Assembly: GCA_020852705.1 (NCBI GenBank)
Contig: JADZAP010000036.1
Coordinates: 95,045 to 159,044, forward strand
Length of the DNA: 64,000 bases
Source: Ignavibacteria bacterium
Lineage (GTDB): Bacteria > Bacteroidota > Ignavibacteria > Tepidaquicellales > OLB5
Reading direction: 5' to 3'
A program made the position numbers and the translations under genes. A model generated the notes under the pieces. It worked only from the letters and a program-made list of their open reading frames with translations, had not been told where the DNA came from and searched no databases. The first letter of the stretch is position 1, and each line of letters opens with the position of its first letter. This document shows, in pieces, positions 34,388-42,932 of this stretch.

Positions 34388-36859
34388 ATGAAAAAGTTAT
34401 TTTTTATTGTTTTTTTGACCCTTTTAATGCCGGTTATTTCTATTGCACAGGAAAGTGAAGAAAATGAATCTCCGGAAAGCATTAAAGAGCGGGAAATGTT
34501 TATTCATACTCGCCGTTCAGGCGGTCCCCACATGTTCTATACTCCTAATGCTTATGAAAATGCAATTTTTCAAAAAGACCAGATTGTTAAAGATAGAGAT
34601 ATAGAAACAAGCCCAACCAGAACTATTAACTGGATTACTGCAAACCCTAAAGGTTTATTTTATTCAAGAACCGGAAACAATTATATTTCCGGAAGAACAA
34701 ATTCAATTGCTTTTACCAATTCATTGGTATTCTACATTGCTGCAGCTCAGGGCGGTGTGTGGAAAACTCTAAATGGCGGTGTAAACTGGATTCCTCTTAC
34801 CGATAATCTTCCTACACTTGCCTGCGGCGATGTTGTGGTAAACCCCTCTAATCCTAATATTATTTATCTCGGCACAGGTGAACTTAATTACTCCGGCGAT
34901 AGCCAATACGGTGATGGAATTTTTAAATCAGGTGATGGCGGTTTAACTTGGCTTCAAGTTGCTGCAGGAAGTTTGGTTGGTACAAGATGCTCGTATATGG
35001 CAATTGATCCTGTAAATACAAATAATGTTTACTTTGCAGGAAATAATGGTGTTTTTAAATCAACTAATTCCGGATTAAACTGGGTAAACACAAACAGCGG
35101 AAATAATGCAAACTGTTTGATTATTGATCCAACCAATACACAGGTAATATATATTACAACAGGCGGAACAAATGCGGGACTCATCCGTAAATCAACAGAT
35201 GGCGGCAGCTCATGGGTTACATTAACAGCCGGTTTACCATCGGGAATGGGACGCATTCAGCTTGCAATGGCACCAAGCAACAGCCAGATTATTTATGCAA
35301 GTATTTCAAGTTCTGGCGGCTCGCTTGTTGGTTTATACCGCACAACTAACGCGGGGAATAACTGGACTCTTCAGGCAAGTTCTCCAAATTATCTTGGCTC
35401 ACAGGGCTGGTATGATAATGCTGTTACAGTTAATTCTTCTGATCCAAATATTGTTGTAACAGGGGGACTTGATCTTTATGTCTCAACAAACGGTGGTGTA
35501 ACTTTAGTTCAAAAAAGTCAATGGGCAACAACTAACTCACAGAATATGACTCATGCCGATATTCACCGCCTTGCCTATAACGGTACGGTACTTTACTGTA
35601 TGTCTGATGGCGGTGTGTATAAATCAACTAATAATGGCAGTAACTGGGTTGATTTAAACCATGATATTTCTACTCTGCAATATCAAAGTGCTGACTATGA
35701 TATTTCAAATATTGCAAAACTGCAGGGCGGTACTCAGGATAATAACAAAATGACTTCTACAAATGCGGGTGTTGACTGGGATCAGCGTACCACAGGTGAT
35801 GGCGGTTATACAATTGTTGACCCTGTTACCACTAATGTTGTTTATGGTCAGTATGTTAATGGTTCAATTCAGCGTTCAATGAACTCTGGTGTTAGTTTTT
35901 CAAACATTACACCAAGCGGTTCATCAGGAGGATTGTTCTACAATCCTTATGAAATGGCACCGGGTGATCATAATACAATCATTTTCGGAAGAGCGAATGT
36001 TTGGAAAACAACTAATGCTCAAACAGCTACAACTTCAAGCGGATGGACTCAGATTGCAGCAACCGGAGTTGTTGGCGGAAGCGTTTCTGCAATTGGAATA
36101 AGCTGGACAAATACTAATAAAATTTATATCGGCACTTCAAACGGCAGAATACTTGTTACAACCGATAACGGTGCTAACTGGTCTGTTCAGTCAGGGTTTC
36201 CGTATGTTAGTGATTTTATTGTTGATAATGCAAATGATAATATCTGTTACGCAACACTTGGCGGAACATCCGGTTTACACGTGCTTAAAACTACCAATGG
36301 AGGAGGAGTTTGGGTAAATATTTCCTCTAATATTCCGAATATAGCAGCTAATTCTGTTGTTTTAAGAACTGCTCCCCCAAGAATGATTATTGTTGGAACT
36401 GATTTAGGGGTTTTCCAGTCAATTGATGAAGGTGCAAGCTGGGTTAATTTTTCATCCGGCATGCCTGCTGTAGAAATCTATGATTTAAAATACAAACAAT
36501 CTGCCGGTATTATACTTGCAGCAACTCACGGCAGAGGGTGCTGGACTTTTGACCTTGGTGCTGTATTGGGAGTTGATCCTTATGCAGTAATTCCCAAATC
36601 ATTTGAGCTTAGTCAAAATTATCCCAATCCGTTCAATCCTGAAACGAAAATTAAATTCGGGCTCCCCAAAGAAAGTAATGTTATGATTTCAGTTTATGAT
36701 ATTTCAGGAAAACTTGTAAACCGTTTGGTGAACCAGCATTTTAATGCCGGTACATTTGAAGTTACATGGAACGCTTCCAATTATTCAAGCGGGGTGTATT
36801 TTTATAAACTGGAAACTGATGGATTTACTGAGACTAAAAAAATGATACTTACCAAATAA
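34388..36859 (+). CDS. T9SS-secreted Asp-box (VPS10/BNR-like) beta-propeller protein
   Basis: 823 aa. A signal peptide (LLMPVISIAQ) is followed by a large region of repeated Asp-box turns of the form S/T-x-D/N-x-G-x-x-W: STDGGSSW, TTNAGNNW, STNNGSNW, TTDNGANW, SIDEGASW. These indicate sortilin-like beta-propellers. The last 80 or so residues are a type A T9SS sorting domain: SQNYPNPFNPETKIKF, ISVYDISGKLVN, NYSSGVYFYKLETDGFTETKKMIL. It is exported and probably surface-attached. Catalytic residues are not evident; glycan or protein binding is possible. Confidence 0.9.
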   Translation: MKKLFFIVFLTLLMPVISIAQESEENESPESIKEREMFIHTRRSGGPHMFYTPNAYENAIFQKDQIVKDRDIETSPTRTINWITANPKGLFYSRTGNNYISGRTNSIAFTNSLVFYIAAAQGGVWKTLNGGVNWIPLTDNLPTLACGDVVVNPSNPNIIYLGTGELNYSGDSQYGDGIFKSGDGGLTWLQVAAGSLVGTRCSYMAIDPVNTNNVYFAGNNGVFKSTNSGLNWVNTNSGNNANCLIIDPTNTQVIYITTGGTNAGLIRKSTDGGSSWVTLTAGLPSGMGRIQLAMAPSNSQIIYASISSSGGSLVGLYRTTNAGNNWTLQASSPNYLGSQGWYDNAVTVNSSDPNIVVTGGLDLYVSTNGGVTLVQKSQWATTNSQNMTHADIHRLAYNGTVLYCMSDGGVYKSTNNGSNWVDLNHDISTLQYQSADYDISNIAKLQGGTQDNNKMTSTNAGVDWDQRTTGDGGYTIVDPVTTNVVYGQYVNGSIQRSMNSGVSFSNITPSGSSGGLFYNPYEMAPGDHNTIIFGRANVWKTTNAQTATTSSGWTQIAATGVVGGSVSAIGISWTNTNKIYIGTSNGRILVTTDNGANWSVQSGFPYVSDFIVDNANDNICYATLGGTSGLHVLKTTNGGGVWVNISSNIPNIAANSVVLRTAPPRMIIVGTDLGVFQSIDEGASWVNFSSGMPAVEIYDLKYKQSAGIILAATHGRGCWTFDLGAVLGVDPYAVIPKSFELSQNYPNPFNPETKIKFGLPKESNVMISVYDISGKLVNRLVNQHFNAGTFEVTWNASNYSSGVYFYKLETDGFTETKKMILTK

Positions 36860-36879
36860 ATTTATTTTAATTTATTTAT

Positions 36880-36906
36880 AAGGCGGTCTTATGACCGCCT
36901 TTTTTA
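36880..36906 (+). terminator. Terminator of the T9SS substrate gene
   Basis: AAGGCGGTC (36880-36888) and GACCGCCTT (36893-36901) form a 9-bp stem with TTAT loop, followed by TTTTATT. Confidence 0.88.
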
Positions 36907-36970
36907 TTGGAACAAAGTAACTATATTTTCAGTAAAACCTTAAACTGCCTAAACTAAATTTCATAAAGCT

Positions 36971-38410
36971 ATGAAAAAATACTCTAAAAAACCATTTTTA
37001 ACAACTATTGCATCAATTACAATTTTAACAGCATTATCCATTTCTGCTTTTATTATCTTTCCAAAACCGGGTAACCCTGTTAAGGTTCAGCAAACTAAAT
37101 CACCTGTTGATATAAAAGAAAATTCAACCGGTAAAGTTGGCACGGGACCTATTAAATTTACAAGTACCCTTGATAATAATTACTTTTATCAGAATAACAG
37201 TGTGTACCTGTATATTGACCTGGAAGCCGAAAAGGTTAATGAAACTTCCCGCAGAACACCAATGAATATTTCAATTGTGATTGACAGAAGCGGTTCAATG
37301 AGTGAAAAAAATAAATTAGATTATGTTAAAAAAGCTGTGCAGTATCTAATTGATGAAGCAGGAAATGATGATTATGTATCTATTGTTACCTATGATGATT
37401 ATGTAGATGTTCTGCAAAAATCACAGATCATACGCGAGCGGTATGAGCTTCGCGAAAAAATAAACTCTCTTAAACCCGGCGGATTTACCAACCTTAGCGG
37501 CGGTATGTTTGAAGGGTATGATCAGGTAAAAGGAAACTATATGCGCGGTTATGTAAATAAAGTTTTCCTCTTAAGCGATGGGCTTGCTAACCGCGGTATT
37601 ACAGACCGGTTTAAACTTGCTGATATAGTCCGTGAAAAAAACCGAAGAGATGGCATTACTATTTCTACCTTTGGCGTTGGCAATGAGTTCAATGAGAATT
37701 TAATGGCAGATATTGCTGATTACGGCAGAGGAAACTACTATTATATAAAAAATTCAAGCGATATTCCCGAAATTTTTGCATCAGAGCTGCGCAATATGCA
37801 TAATTTAGTTGGGCAAAACACAAAAGTGAAGGTTCGTTTTCCTAAGGATAATCTTCGTGTAAGCAAAGTTTTTGGATATCCCTATGATATTGAAGGCGAT
37901 GTTGTTACAATTGATTTTAAAGATTTTTTTTCTGCTCAAAAAAAATCTGTGTTAATTAAGTTTGATATAACAAATGAAACAGATAAAAAGCTGGAGCTTG
38001 AAAGTGAACTTGTTTATGAAGATGTATCTTCTGATTTTAGACTTGTTACTGAACACAGTTTAAGCCGTATAGAGCAGACAACTAGTATAGAAAAATACAA
38101 CTCTGCTAAAAATGAAACAGTTATTCAGTATGTTGCAATGTTTGAAGCAAATGAGATTATGGAAGAGGCATTGCGAAGTGCCGATGACGGAAATTATACT
38201 AAAGCTAAAGATATTATGAATGGTGCAATAAATTATATGGATGACCAGATGAAAAATGTTAATCCTTCACCTGAAATGAAACGACAGCAGGAAAATATGG
38301 ATAAATACAGTAAAGAACTAGAATCTGCTGACACAAAATCTGAAGAAGAAAAAAACGAAATGCAGAAATCAGGAAAATATGATAATTATAATTCACGAAA
38401 AGGCAAGTAA
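36971..38410 (+). CDS. Membrane-anchored von Willebrand factor A domain protein
   Basis: 479 aa. One N-terminal hydrophobic segment (about 11-30) anchors or exports it. The VWA domain has an intact MIDAS: D105-x-S107-x-S109 in IDRSGSMS, Thr in GGFTNLSGGM and Asp in LLSDGLANRG. After the VWA comes a beta-rich region (KVRFPKDNLRVSKVFGYP) and a highly charged helical C-terminus (about 390-479). VWA proteins of this kind mediate metal-dependent protein contacts in the envelope. No T9SS tail is attached, although a fragment of one lies just downstream. Confidence 0.85.
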   Translation: MKKYSKKPFLTTIASITILTALSISAFIIFPKPGNPVKVQQTKSPVDIKENSTGKVGTGPIKFTSTLDNNYFYQNNSVYLYIDLEAEKVNETSRRTPMNISIVIDRSGSMSEKNKLDYVKKAVQYLIDEAGNDDYVSIVTYDDYVDVLQKSQIIRERYELREKINSLKPGGFTNLSGGMFEGYDQVKGNYMRGYVNKVFLLSDGLANRGITDRFKLADIVREKNRRDGITISTFGVGNEFNENLMADIADYGRGNYYYIKNSSDIPEIFASELRNMHNLVGQNTKVKVRFPKDNLRVSKVFGYPYDIEGDVVTIDFKDFFSAQKKSVLIKFDITNETDKKLELESELVYEDVSSDFRLVTEHSLSRIEQTTSIEKYNSAKNETVIQYVAMFEANEIMEEALRSADDGNYTKAKDIMNGAINYMDDQMKNVNPSPEMKRQQENMDKYSKELESADTKSEEEKNEMQKSGKYDNYNSRKGK

Positions 38411-38438
38411 AAAATAAGGTTTTTTCAGAGCAATTTGT

Positions 38439-38537
38439 CATGGGCAACATTTTAATGCATCATCACTTGCAACAGGTGTATATTTTTATCAAATAAATGC
38501 CGGTGAGTTTACTGATACCAAAAACTTACACTTGTAA
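38439..38537 (+). pseudogene. Remnant of a T9SS C-terminal sorting domain
   Basis: One frame reads HGQHFNASSLATGVYFYQ followed by INAGEFTDTKNLHL and TAA at 38535. This parallels NASNYSSGVYFYKLETDGFTETKKMIL at the end of the gene at 34388. There is no start codon or upstream domain in frame. It appears to be the surviving 3' end of a lost secreted-protein gene. The rest of 38411-38724 (314 nt) holds only a terminator and an A+T-rich leader for the PorV gene. Confidence 0.65.
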
Positions 38538-38563
38538 AATATTTTAAATTATTTTTGTTTTAT

Positions 38564-38592
38564 AGGCAGGTTAAATCCTGCCTTTTTTATTT
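38564..38592 (+). terminator. Terminator after the T9SS-tail remnant
   Basis: AGGCAGG (38564-38570) pairs with CCTGCCT (38577-38583) around TTAAAT, then TTTTTATTTTATTTT. It probably belonged to the lost gene and now ends the VWA transcript. Confidence 0.8.
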
Positions 38593-38724
38593 TATTTTCT
38601 TGATTTCGTCATTAAATTCTTCCTTGACTTACTTAAAAAATTCTTGTTATTTACCATAAAAAGAAAGGGAATTATAGCGAAAATTCTTCTGTTTTAACAA
38701 TTTTCAAATCAATTTTTCAAAATA

Positions 38725-39780
38725 ATGCAAAAATCAATTATTCCTTCCTTATTTTTAATCAGAAGAAATCTGTTTCTTTTTTTATTTTTAACTATCGCAT
38801 CAAGTATCCTTGCACAGGGTTCTGGCAATAAATACGCTGGCGAGTTTCTTGCTATTGGTGTTGGCGGCAGACCGCTTGGTATGGGCGGCGCTTATGTTTC
38901 GCTTGTAAGTGATGTTACCGCAGGTTATTGGAATCCCGGCGCACTTGCAAGACTTAACTATCCGCAATTTTCACTAATGCATGATGAAAGATTTGGTAAT
39001 CTTGTAAATTATGATTACGGCTCAGTTGCCCTCCCTTGGGGCAAAAATGCTTCTCTTGGATTAAGTGTTATCAGACTTGGAGTTGATGATGTGCCTAACA
39101 CCAAAAATGCCTGGCGTGACCTGAACAACAATGGTTATTTTGATCAGGGTGATAGAATTGATTACAGTGCGATTACATTTTTTAATGCTGCTGACTGGGC
39201 ATTTATTGCCACATATTCCAAAGCTGCAAATGAAAAACTTTCTTATGGTGTAAATCTTAAAGTTATTTCCAGATCAATTGATAATGGCAATGCATGGGGA
39301 ATAGGTTTTGATGTTGGTGCAATTTATAATGTATCTCCAAAGTTCAGAGTTGGTGCAAACTTAATGGATGTAACAACTACATTACTTGCATGGAATACCG
39401 GCAGAAAAGAACTGATTACACCAACTGCCAAAATCGGCGGTTCCTATGATATTCCTTTTTTCAAAACCGGCAGGATAACTCCCGCTGTTGATTTTGATGT
39501 TAGATTTGAAAACCGTAAATTTGCATCTCTTGCAAATATTGGACCCGTTAGCTTTGATATGCATGCAGGACTTGAATACGGTTTTAAAGATTTGTTTGCT
39601 CTTCGTGTTGGCTATAATGATGTAAAACAGCTTACCTTTGGTGCAGGTATTAAACTGCCAAAACTTAATCTGGATTATTCATTTGCTAAATTTGATGGCT
39701 CTGACCAGCTTGGTAATACTCACCGGATTTCAGTTACTTTCACACTTGATGATGAAAAATTCAAAAGGAAAGATAAATAA
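38725..39780 (+). CDS. PorV/PorQ-family outer-membrane protein
   Basis: 351 aa. The signal peptide (ASSILAQ) leads into the family hallmark FLAIGVGGRPLGMGGAYVSLVSDVTAGYWNPGAL, read in segments: early FLAIGVGGRPLGMGG and then YWNPGALAR. The rest alternates as a 14-strand-type beta-barrel ending in a Phe-rich strand (HRISVTFTL). PorV shuttles T9SS cargo to the attachment complex, fitting the T9SS substrate 2 kb upstream. A second family member lies at 55912. Which one is the true PorV is undecided. Confidence 0.85.
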   Translation: MQKSIIPSLFLIRRNLFLFLFLTIASSILAQGSGNKYAGEFLAIGVGGRPLGMGGAYVSLVSDVTAGYWNPGALARLNYPQFSLMHDERFGNLVNYDYGSVALPWGKNASLGLSVIRLGVDDVPNTKNAWRDLNNNGYFDQGDRIDYSAITFFNAADWAFIATYSKAANEKLSYGVNLKVISRSIDNGNAWGIGFDVGAIYNVSPKFRVGANLMDVTTTLLAWNTGRKELITPTAKIGGSYDIPFFKTGRITPAVDFDVRFENRKFASLANIGPVSFDMHAGLEYGFKDLFALRVGYNDVKQLTFGAGIKLPKLNLDYSFAKFDGSDQLGNTHRISVTFTLDDEKFKRKDK

Positions 39781-39814
39781 TTCATCTCAATTAATATCAT
39801 AGAATTTTAATTAT

Positions 39815-39846
39815 ATGTCCCGTAATTTTACGGGACATTTTTTTTA
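39815..39846 (+). terminator. Terminator of the PorV-type gene
   Basis: ATGTCCCGTA (39815-39824) pairs with TACGGGACAT (39829-39838) around ATTT, followed by TTTTTTTT. Confidence 0.88.
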
Positions 39847-40346
39847 TTATATAAATTTTTGTTATGCTATTTTAACAAGCTCCACACATCTCTAATTAAG
39901 AGGAGGGAGGTCAGTAGTCTATTTGTTAAGATGAGGTCTGAAATGGTATTTCAAAATTTGGTAATTTGTATTATAATAATCTTATGACCTCACACTCCAT
40001 CTCCCTCTCCTGAAAGGAGAGGGAGTGCCATGACTACAAATCTTTACTCCTCTCTCCTATAAGGAGAGGGGCAAGGGGAGAGGTATTAAACCAAACTTCT
40101 TCCTTCCTGCCGCCAGTGCAGTATTTTGGAGAAGGTGTGCCATGACTACAAATCTTTACTCCCCTCTCCTATAAGGAGAGGGGCAAGGGGAGAGGAGATA
40201 AACCAAACGCCTTCCTTCCTGCCGCCAGTGCAGTATTTAGGAGAAGGTGTGCCATGACTACAAATCTTTACTCCCCTCTCCTATAAGGAGAGGGGCAGGG
40301 GGAGAGGTGTTAAACAAACTCTCCATATAAGGAGATTGAAATATCT
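39847..40346. other. Gene-free repeat region upstream of DUF2085
   Basis: No credible open reading frame. It holds a perfect 10-bp-arm palindrome, CTCCCTCTCC-TGAAA-GGAGAGGGAG (40001-40025), then the 112-bp tandem array. It is clearly more G+C-rich than the flanking genes. An additional decayed half-palindrome, CTCC-ATATA-AGGAG, lies just before the DUF2085 start and supplies its AAGGAG. Confidence 0.7.
40025..40319. repeat. 112-bp tandem repeat, two full copies and one partial
   Basis: Units begin GTGCCATGACTACAAATC at 40025, 40137 and 40249, an exact 112-bp period twice. Each contains CTCTCCTATAAGGAGAG, a near-perfect palindrome, then GGGGCAAGGGGAGAGG and CCTGCCGCCAGTGCAG. The third copy stops after the palindromic part. 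No spacer diversity exists, so it is not a CRISPR array. Confidence 0.85.
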
Positions 40347-40850
40347 ATGGAAATAAAACGATACCAAAAAGTTATATATTTCATAATACTAGCTATATCA
40401 GTTTTATGGTGCTGCGGTATTTTACTTGCTCCAATCTGGGCAGGTGATAACGGAATAAAAGGTCAGATTTCTGATGGGATATATTCATTTTATTCAAAAT
40501 CATGCCATCAGCTTGATAGCCGTTCGCACCACTTATTTGGTCATAAATTGGGCGTCTGTTCAAGATGCACATCTATTTACTTTGCGTTTTTGCTTGGTGT
40601 CATTATTTATCCGTTTTTGCGGAAATTAAGCAATATTGATCTTCCCTCATTGCTTTGGCTGTTTATTCCTGTCGGATTAATGGTTGTTGATGTTGGGTTA
40701 GATTTGTTGGATGTGCAGAAAAATACATTTTTAACACGTGATTTAACAGGTGGAATAATTGGAGTGGTGCTTCCGTTTTTTATTATTCCCGGAACCATAA
40801 GAGTATTTTATGAATACTTTACTCCGCCTGATGTAATACCAAAAAAATAA
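40347..40850 (+). CDS. DUF2085 membrane protein
   Basis: 167 aa with about four hydrophobic segments. The DUF2085 signature CHQLDSRSHHLFGHKLGVCSRC carries conserved Cys and His residues (Cys-His-Gln, then Cys-x2-Cys) that look metal- or redox-capable. Function unknown. The gene sits alone between two palindrome-based arrays (40025-40319 and 40879-41020). Its Shine-Dalgarno AAGGAG derives from a partial repeat palindrome that could mask it in a hairpin. Two more small membrane proteins, one with a similar Cys motif, follow. Confidence 0.8.
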   Translation: MEIKRYQKVIYFIILAISVLWCCGILLAPIWAGDNGIKGQISDGIYSFYSKSCHQLDSRSHHLFGHKLGVCSRCTSIYFAFLLGVIIYPFLRKLSNIDLPSLLWLFIPVGLMVVDVGLDLLDVQKNTFLTRDLTGGIIGVVLPFFIIPGTIRVFYEYFTPPDVIPKK

Positions 40851-40878
40851 ATTTTCTATCGCAAGAAAGCTTCGCCCC

Positions 40879-41020
40879 CTCTCCTATAAGGAGAGGGACA
40901 GGGGGAGAGGTGTTAAACCAAACTCTCCTATAAGGAGAGGGGCAGGGGGAGAGGTGTTAAACCAAACTCTCCTATAAGGAGAGGGGCAAGGTCCGAAGGA
41001 CTCTTATGGAGGGGGAGAGG
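40879..41020. repeat. 44-bp tandem repeat, three copies, last one interrupted
   Basis: CTCTCCTATAAGGAGAGG begins at 40879, 40923 and 40967, an exact 44-bp period, each followed by GGGAGAGGTGTTAAACCAAA-type sequence. The third copy is broken after GGGGCAAG by AAGGTCCGAAGGACTCTTAT, itself a palindrome related to 6118-6149, before GGGGGAGAGG resumes. The core palindrome is the same as in the 112-bp array. Confidence 0.85.
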
Positions 41021-41071
41021 TAATAAGTTTTTCCTCTTAAAATAGTGGGTTAGTATTGAGGTCAAAAATAT

Positions 41072-41575
41072 ATGCAGCATCCAAATAAATTTACACCTGT
41101 AATTATTAGCACCTTTGTTATGGTGTTTGTATCTTTATTCCCTGTTTTGAACCTGATTAACCTCATCTGCTGTGCAGGTATAATTCTTGGCGGTGCATCA
41201 GGTACGTGGTATTATGCCCGTCAGCTTGAAAAAGCCGGAGAATTTATTCAGAATAAAGATGGTATTATGATCGGTCTGCTTGCAGGAATTATTTCAGCTA
41301 TTATATATGTAATTTTTTCAACAACAATCCTTATGTTAAGCAAACAAAATCCTGTTGAAATGATATACAAGCTAACCGAGCAGTACAAATTCAGCATTCC
41401 GCCTGAATCTGAAAAAATGCTGCATTCTATTTATGAAGATTATCAAAATAACGGCTTCAGTCCTTTTATGATTGGCATAGAACTGGTTTCCAGAATATTT
41501 TCGCATTGTATCTTTGGTCCTGTAGGCGGATTGATTGTTGCTTCAATTTACAATAAACGAAGAAGGAATGTATAA
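41072..41575 (+). CDS. Small integral membrane protein of unknown function
   Basis: 167 aa, about four hydrophobic segments (10-30, 33-48, 75-97, 140-160) with a charged loop (MIYKLTEQYKFSIPPESEKML). I do not recognise the family. It follows the 44-bp array and precedes a DUF2752 gene on the same strand with a 102-nt spacer. Confidence 0.65.
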   Translation: MQHPNKFTPVIISTFVMVFVSLFPVLNLINLICCAGIILGGASGTWYYARQLEKAGEFIQNKDGIMIGLLAGIISAIIYVIFSTTILMLSKQNPVEMIYKLTEQYKFSIPPESEKMLHSIYEDYQNNGFSPFMIGIELVSRIFSHCIFGPVGGLIVASIYNKRRRNV

Positions 41576-41677
41576 CAATTTTCTTAATATTATATTATAG
41601 ATAAATAACACTTGATATTTTTTCCATTTTCCGGGTCTCAATAGAAGAAATGCTGTTTTGTCTCTTATTACACTTAT

Positions 41678-42133
41678 ATGAGTAAAATCAATTTTAATAA
41701 ATATTTTTCAATAATTCCTGCAGCACCCCGGCAGGCAAGTAGTATAATTTATGTTATGCTTCTGCTTTTAGTATTTAGTCTAATAAATGTATATTTTTCA
41801 CCAACAAAATTAATTTTTAATGACGTTGCAGGAATAAATAGTGTAAACGGTTGTCCGCTTTTTACCTTTACAGGTATTCCATGCCCATTATGCGGTGAAG
41901 GAAGGGTTTTTACAAGTTTAACCAGATTTCAATTTACTGAAACGTTTTATTATAATCCATTAGGTTTGGTTTTTTATATAATATCAGGATTTATCTTTTT
42001 TACAATTTTAATTCTTGCTATAAAGAAAAAAATGATTCAGTTTCATAAACCGGCAATTAAACTTTGGTATATTCCCGTTTTATTTCTTATTATTATGTGG
42101 GTTTTAAACATTTTATACGGTCATCATCACTGA
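41678..42133 (+). CDS. DUF2752 membrane protein
   Basis: 151 aa, three membrane segments. The DUF2752 motif is clear: NGCPLFTFTGIPCPLCGEGR, with Cys residues in the CP-x-CG arrangement, followed by the usual aromatic loop FYYNPLGLVFY. The function of this family is unknown. The C-terminus ends in three histidines. Confidence 0.82.
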   Translation: MSKINFNKYFSIIPAAPRQASSIIYVMLLLLVFSLINVYFSPTKLIFNDVAGINSVNGCPLFTFTGIPCPLCGEGRVFTSLTRFQFTETFYYNPLGLVFYIISGFIFFTILILAIKKKMIQFHKPAIKLWYIPVLFLIIMWVLNILYGHHH

Positions 42134-42216
42134 TTTAGTCATTTTGGTTTAAATTGAAAAGACCCTAAATTTTAATTATATTTACTAATTAATCAATTAT
42201 TTTAAAGGAATTTCTT

Positions 42217-42864
42217 ATGAAAATATTTATAGATACAGCAAATTTAAATGAAATTAAAGAAGCAGCAAGTTTTGGGATTCTTGATGGTGTTACAACTAAT
42301 CCCTCACTTATGGCTAAAGAAGGATACAAAGATGCCCGTAAAACATACGAAGAAATCTGCAAAATAGTTAGCGGACCCGTTAGCGCTGAAGTTGTTTCTA
42401 CCGATTATGAAGGAATTTTAAAAGAAGGACGTGAACTTTCTAAAATTGCCCCTAATATTTACGTAAAAGTACCATTAATAATGGAAGGTTTAAAAGCTGT
42501 TAAAACCTTTTCTGATGAGGGAATACGAACAAATGTTACATTATGCTTTTCACCTTCTCAGGCAGTGCTTGCAGCAAAAGCCGGTGCAGCTATTATCAGT
42601 CCCTTTATTGGAAGACTTGATGATATTTCACATGACGGTATGCAGCTTGTAGAAAATATAGTTCAGATTTACAGCAACTACAGCTTTGAAACAGAAATAC
42701 TTGTTGCAAGTATCCGTCATCCTATGCATTTTGTTGATTCCTGCCTTGTTGGTGCTGATATTTGCACAATACCGTTTAAAGTTATCAATCTGCTTGTTAA
42801 ACATCCGCTTACTGATGTAGGATTAGAAAAATTTCTTGCTGACTGGAAAAAAAATATGCAATAA
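42217..42864 (+). CDS. Transaldolase, TalC/Fsa family
   Basis: 215 aa single-domain TIM barrel: [14 protein letters not shown], the Schiff-base Lys in YVKVPLI, and [18 protein letters not shown]. Two positions lean to transaldolase over fructose-6-phosphate aldolase: Glu in VSAEVV (Gln in E. coli FsaA) and Phe in [10 protein letters not shown] (Tyr in FsaA). It would move dihydroxyacetone units in the pentose phosphate route. AAGGAATTTCTT precedes the ATG. It is followed by gcvT on the same strand. Confidence 0.9.
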   Translation: MKIFIDTANLNEIKEAASFGILDGVTTNPSLMAKEGYKDARKTYEEICKIVSGPVSAEVVSTDYEGILKEGRELSKIAPNIYVKVPLIMEGLKAVKTFSDEGIRTNVTLCFSPSQAVLAAKAGAAIISPFIGRLDDISHDGMQLVENIVQIYSNYSFETEILVASIRHPMHFVDSCLVGADICTIPFKVINLLVKHPLTDVGLEKFLADWKKNMQ

Positions 42865-42932
42865 TTTTAAAATACTTTTAACATTTTAAAAAAATAAATT
42901 TAAAAAATCGGATTAAAGGGTCTATATAATCT

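Noticed and set aside
34388-36859. Sialidase activity from Asp-box repeats
   Set aside because: Asp-boxes are structural; the arginine triad and other catalytic residues of sialidases were not recognised.
40025-41020. CRISPR array
   Set aside because: Units are contiguous copies without unique spacers and there are no cas genes.
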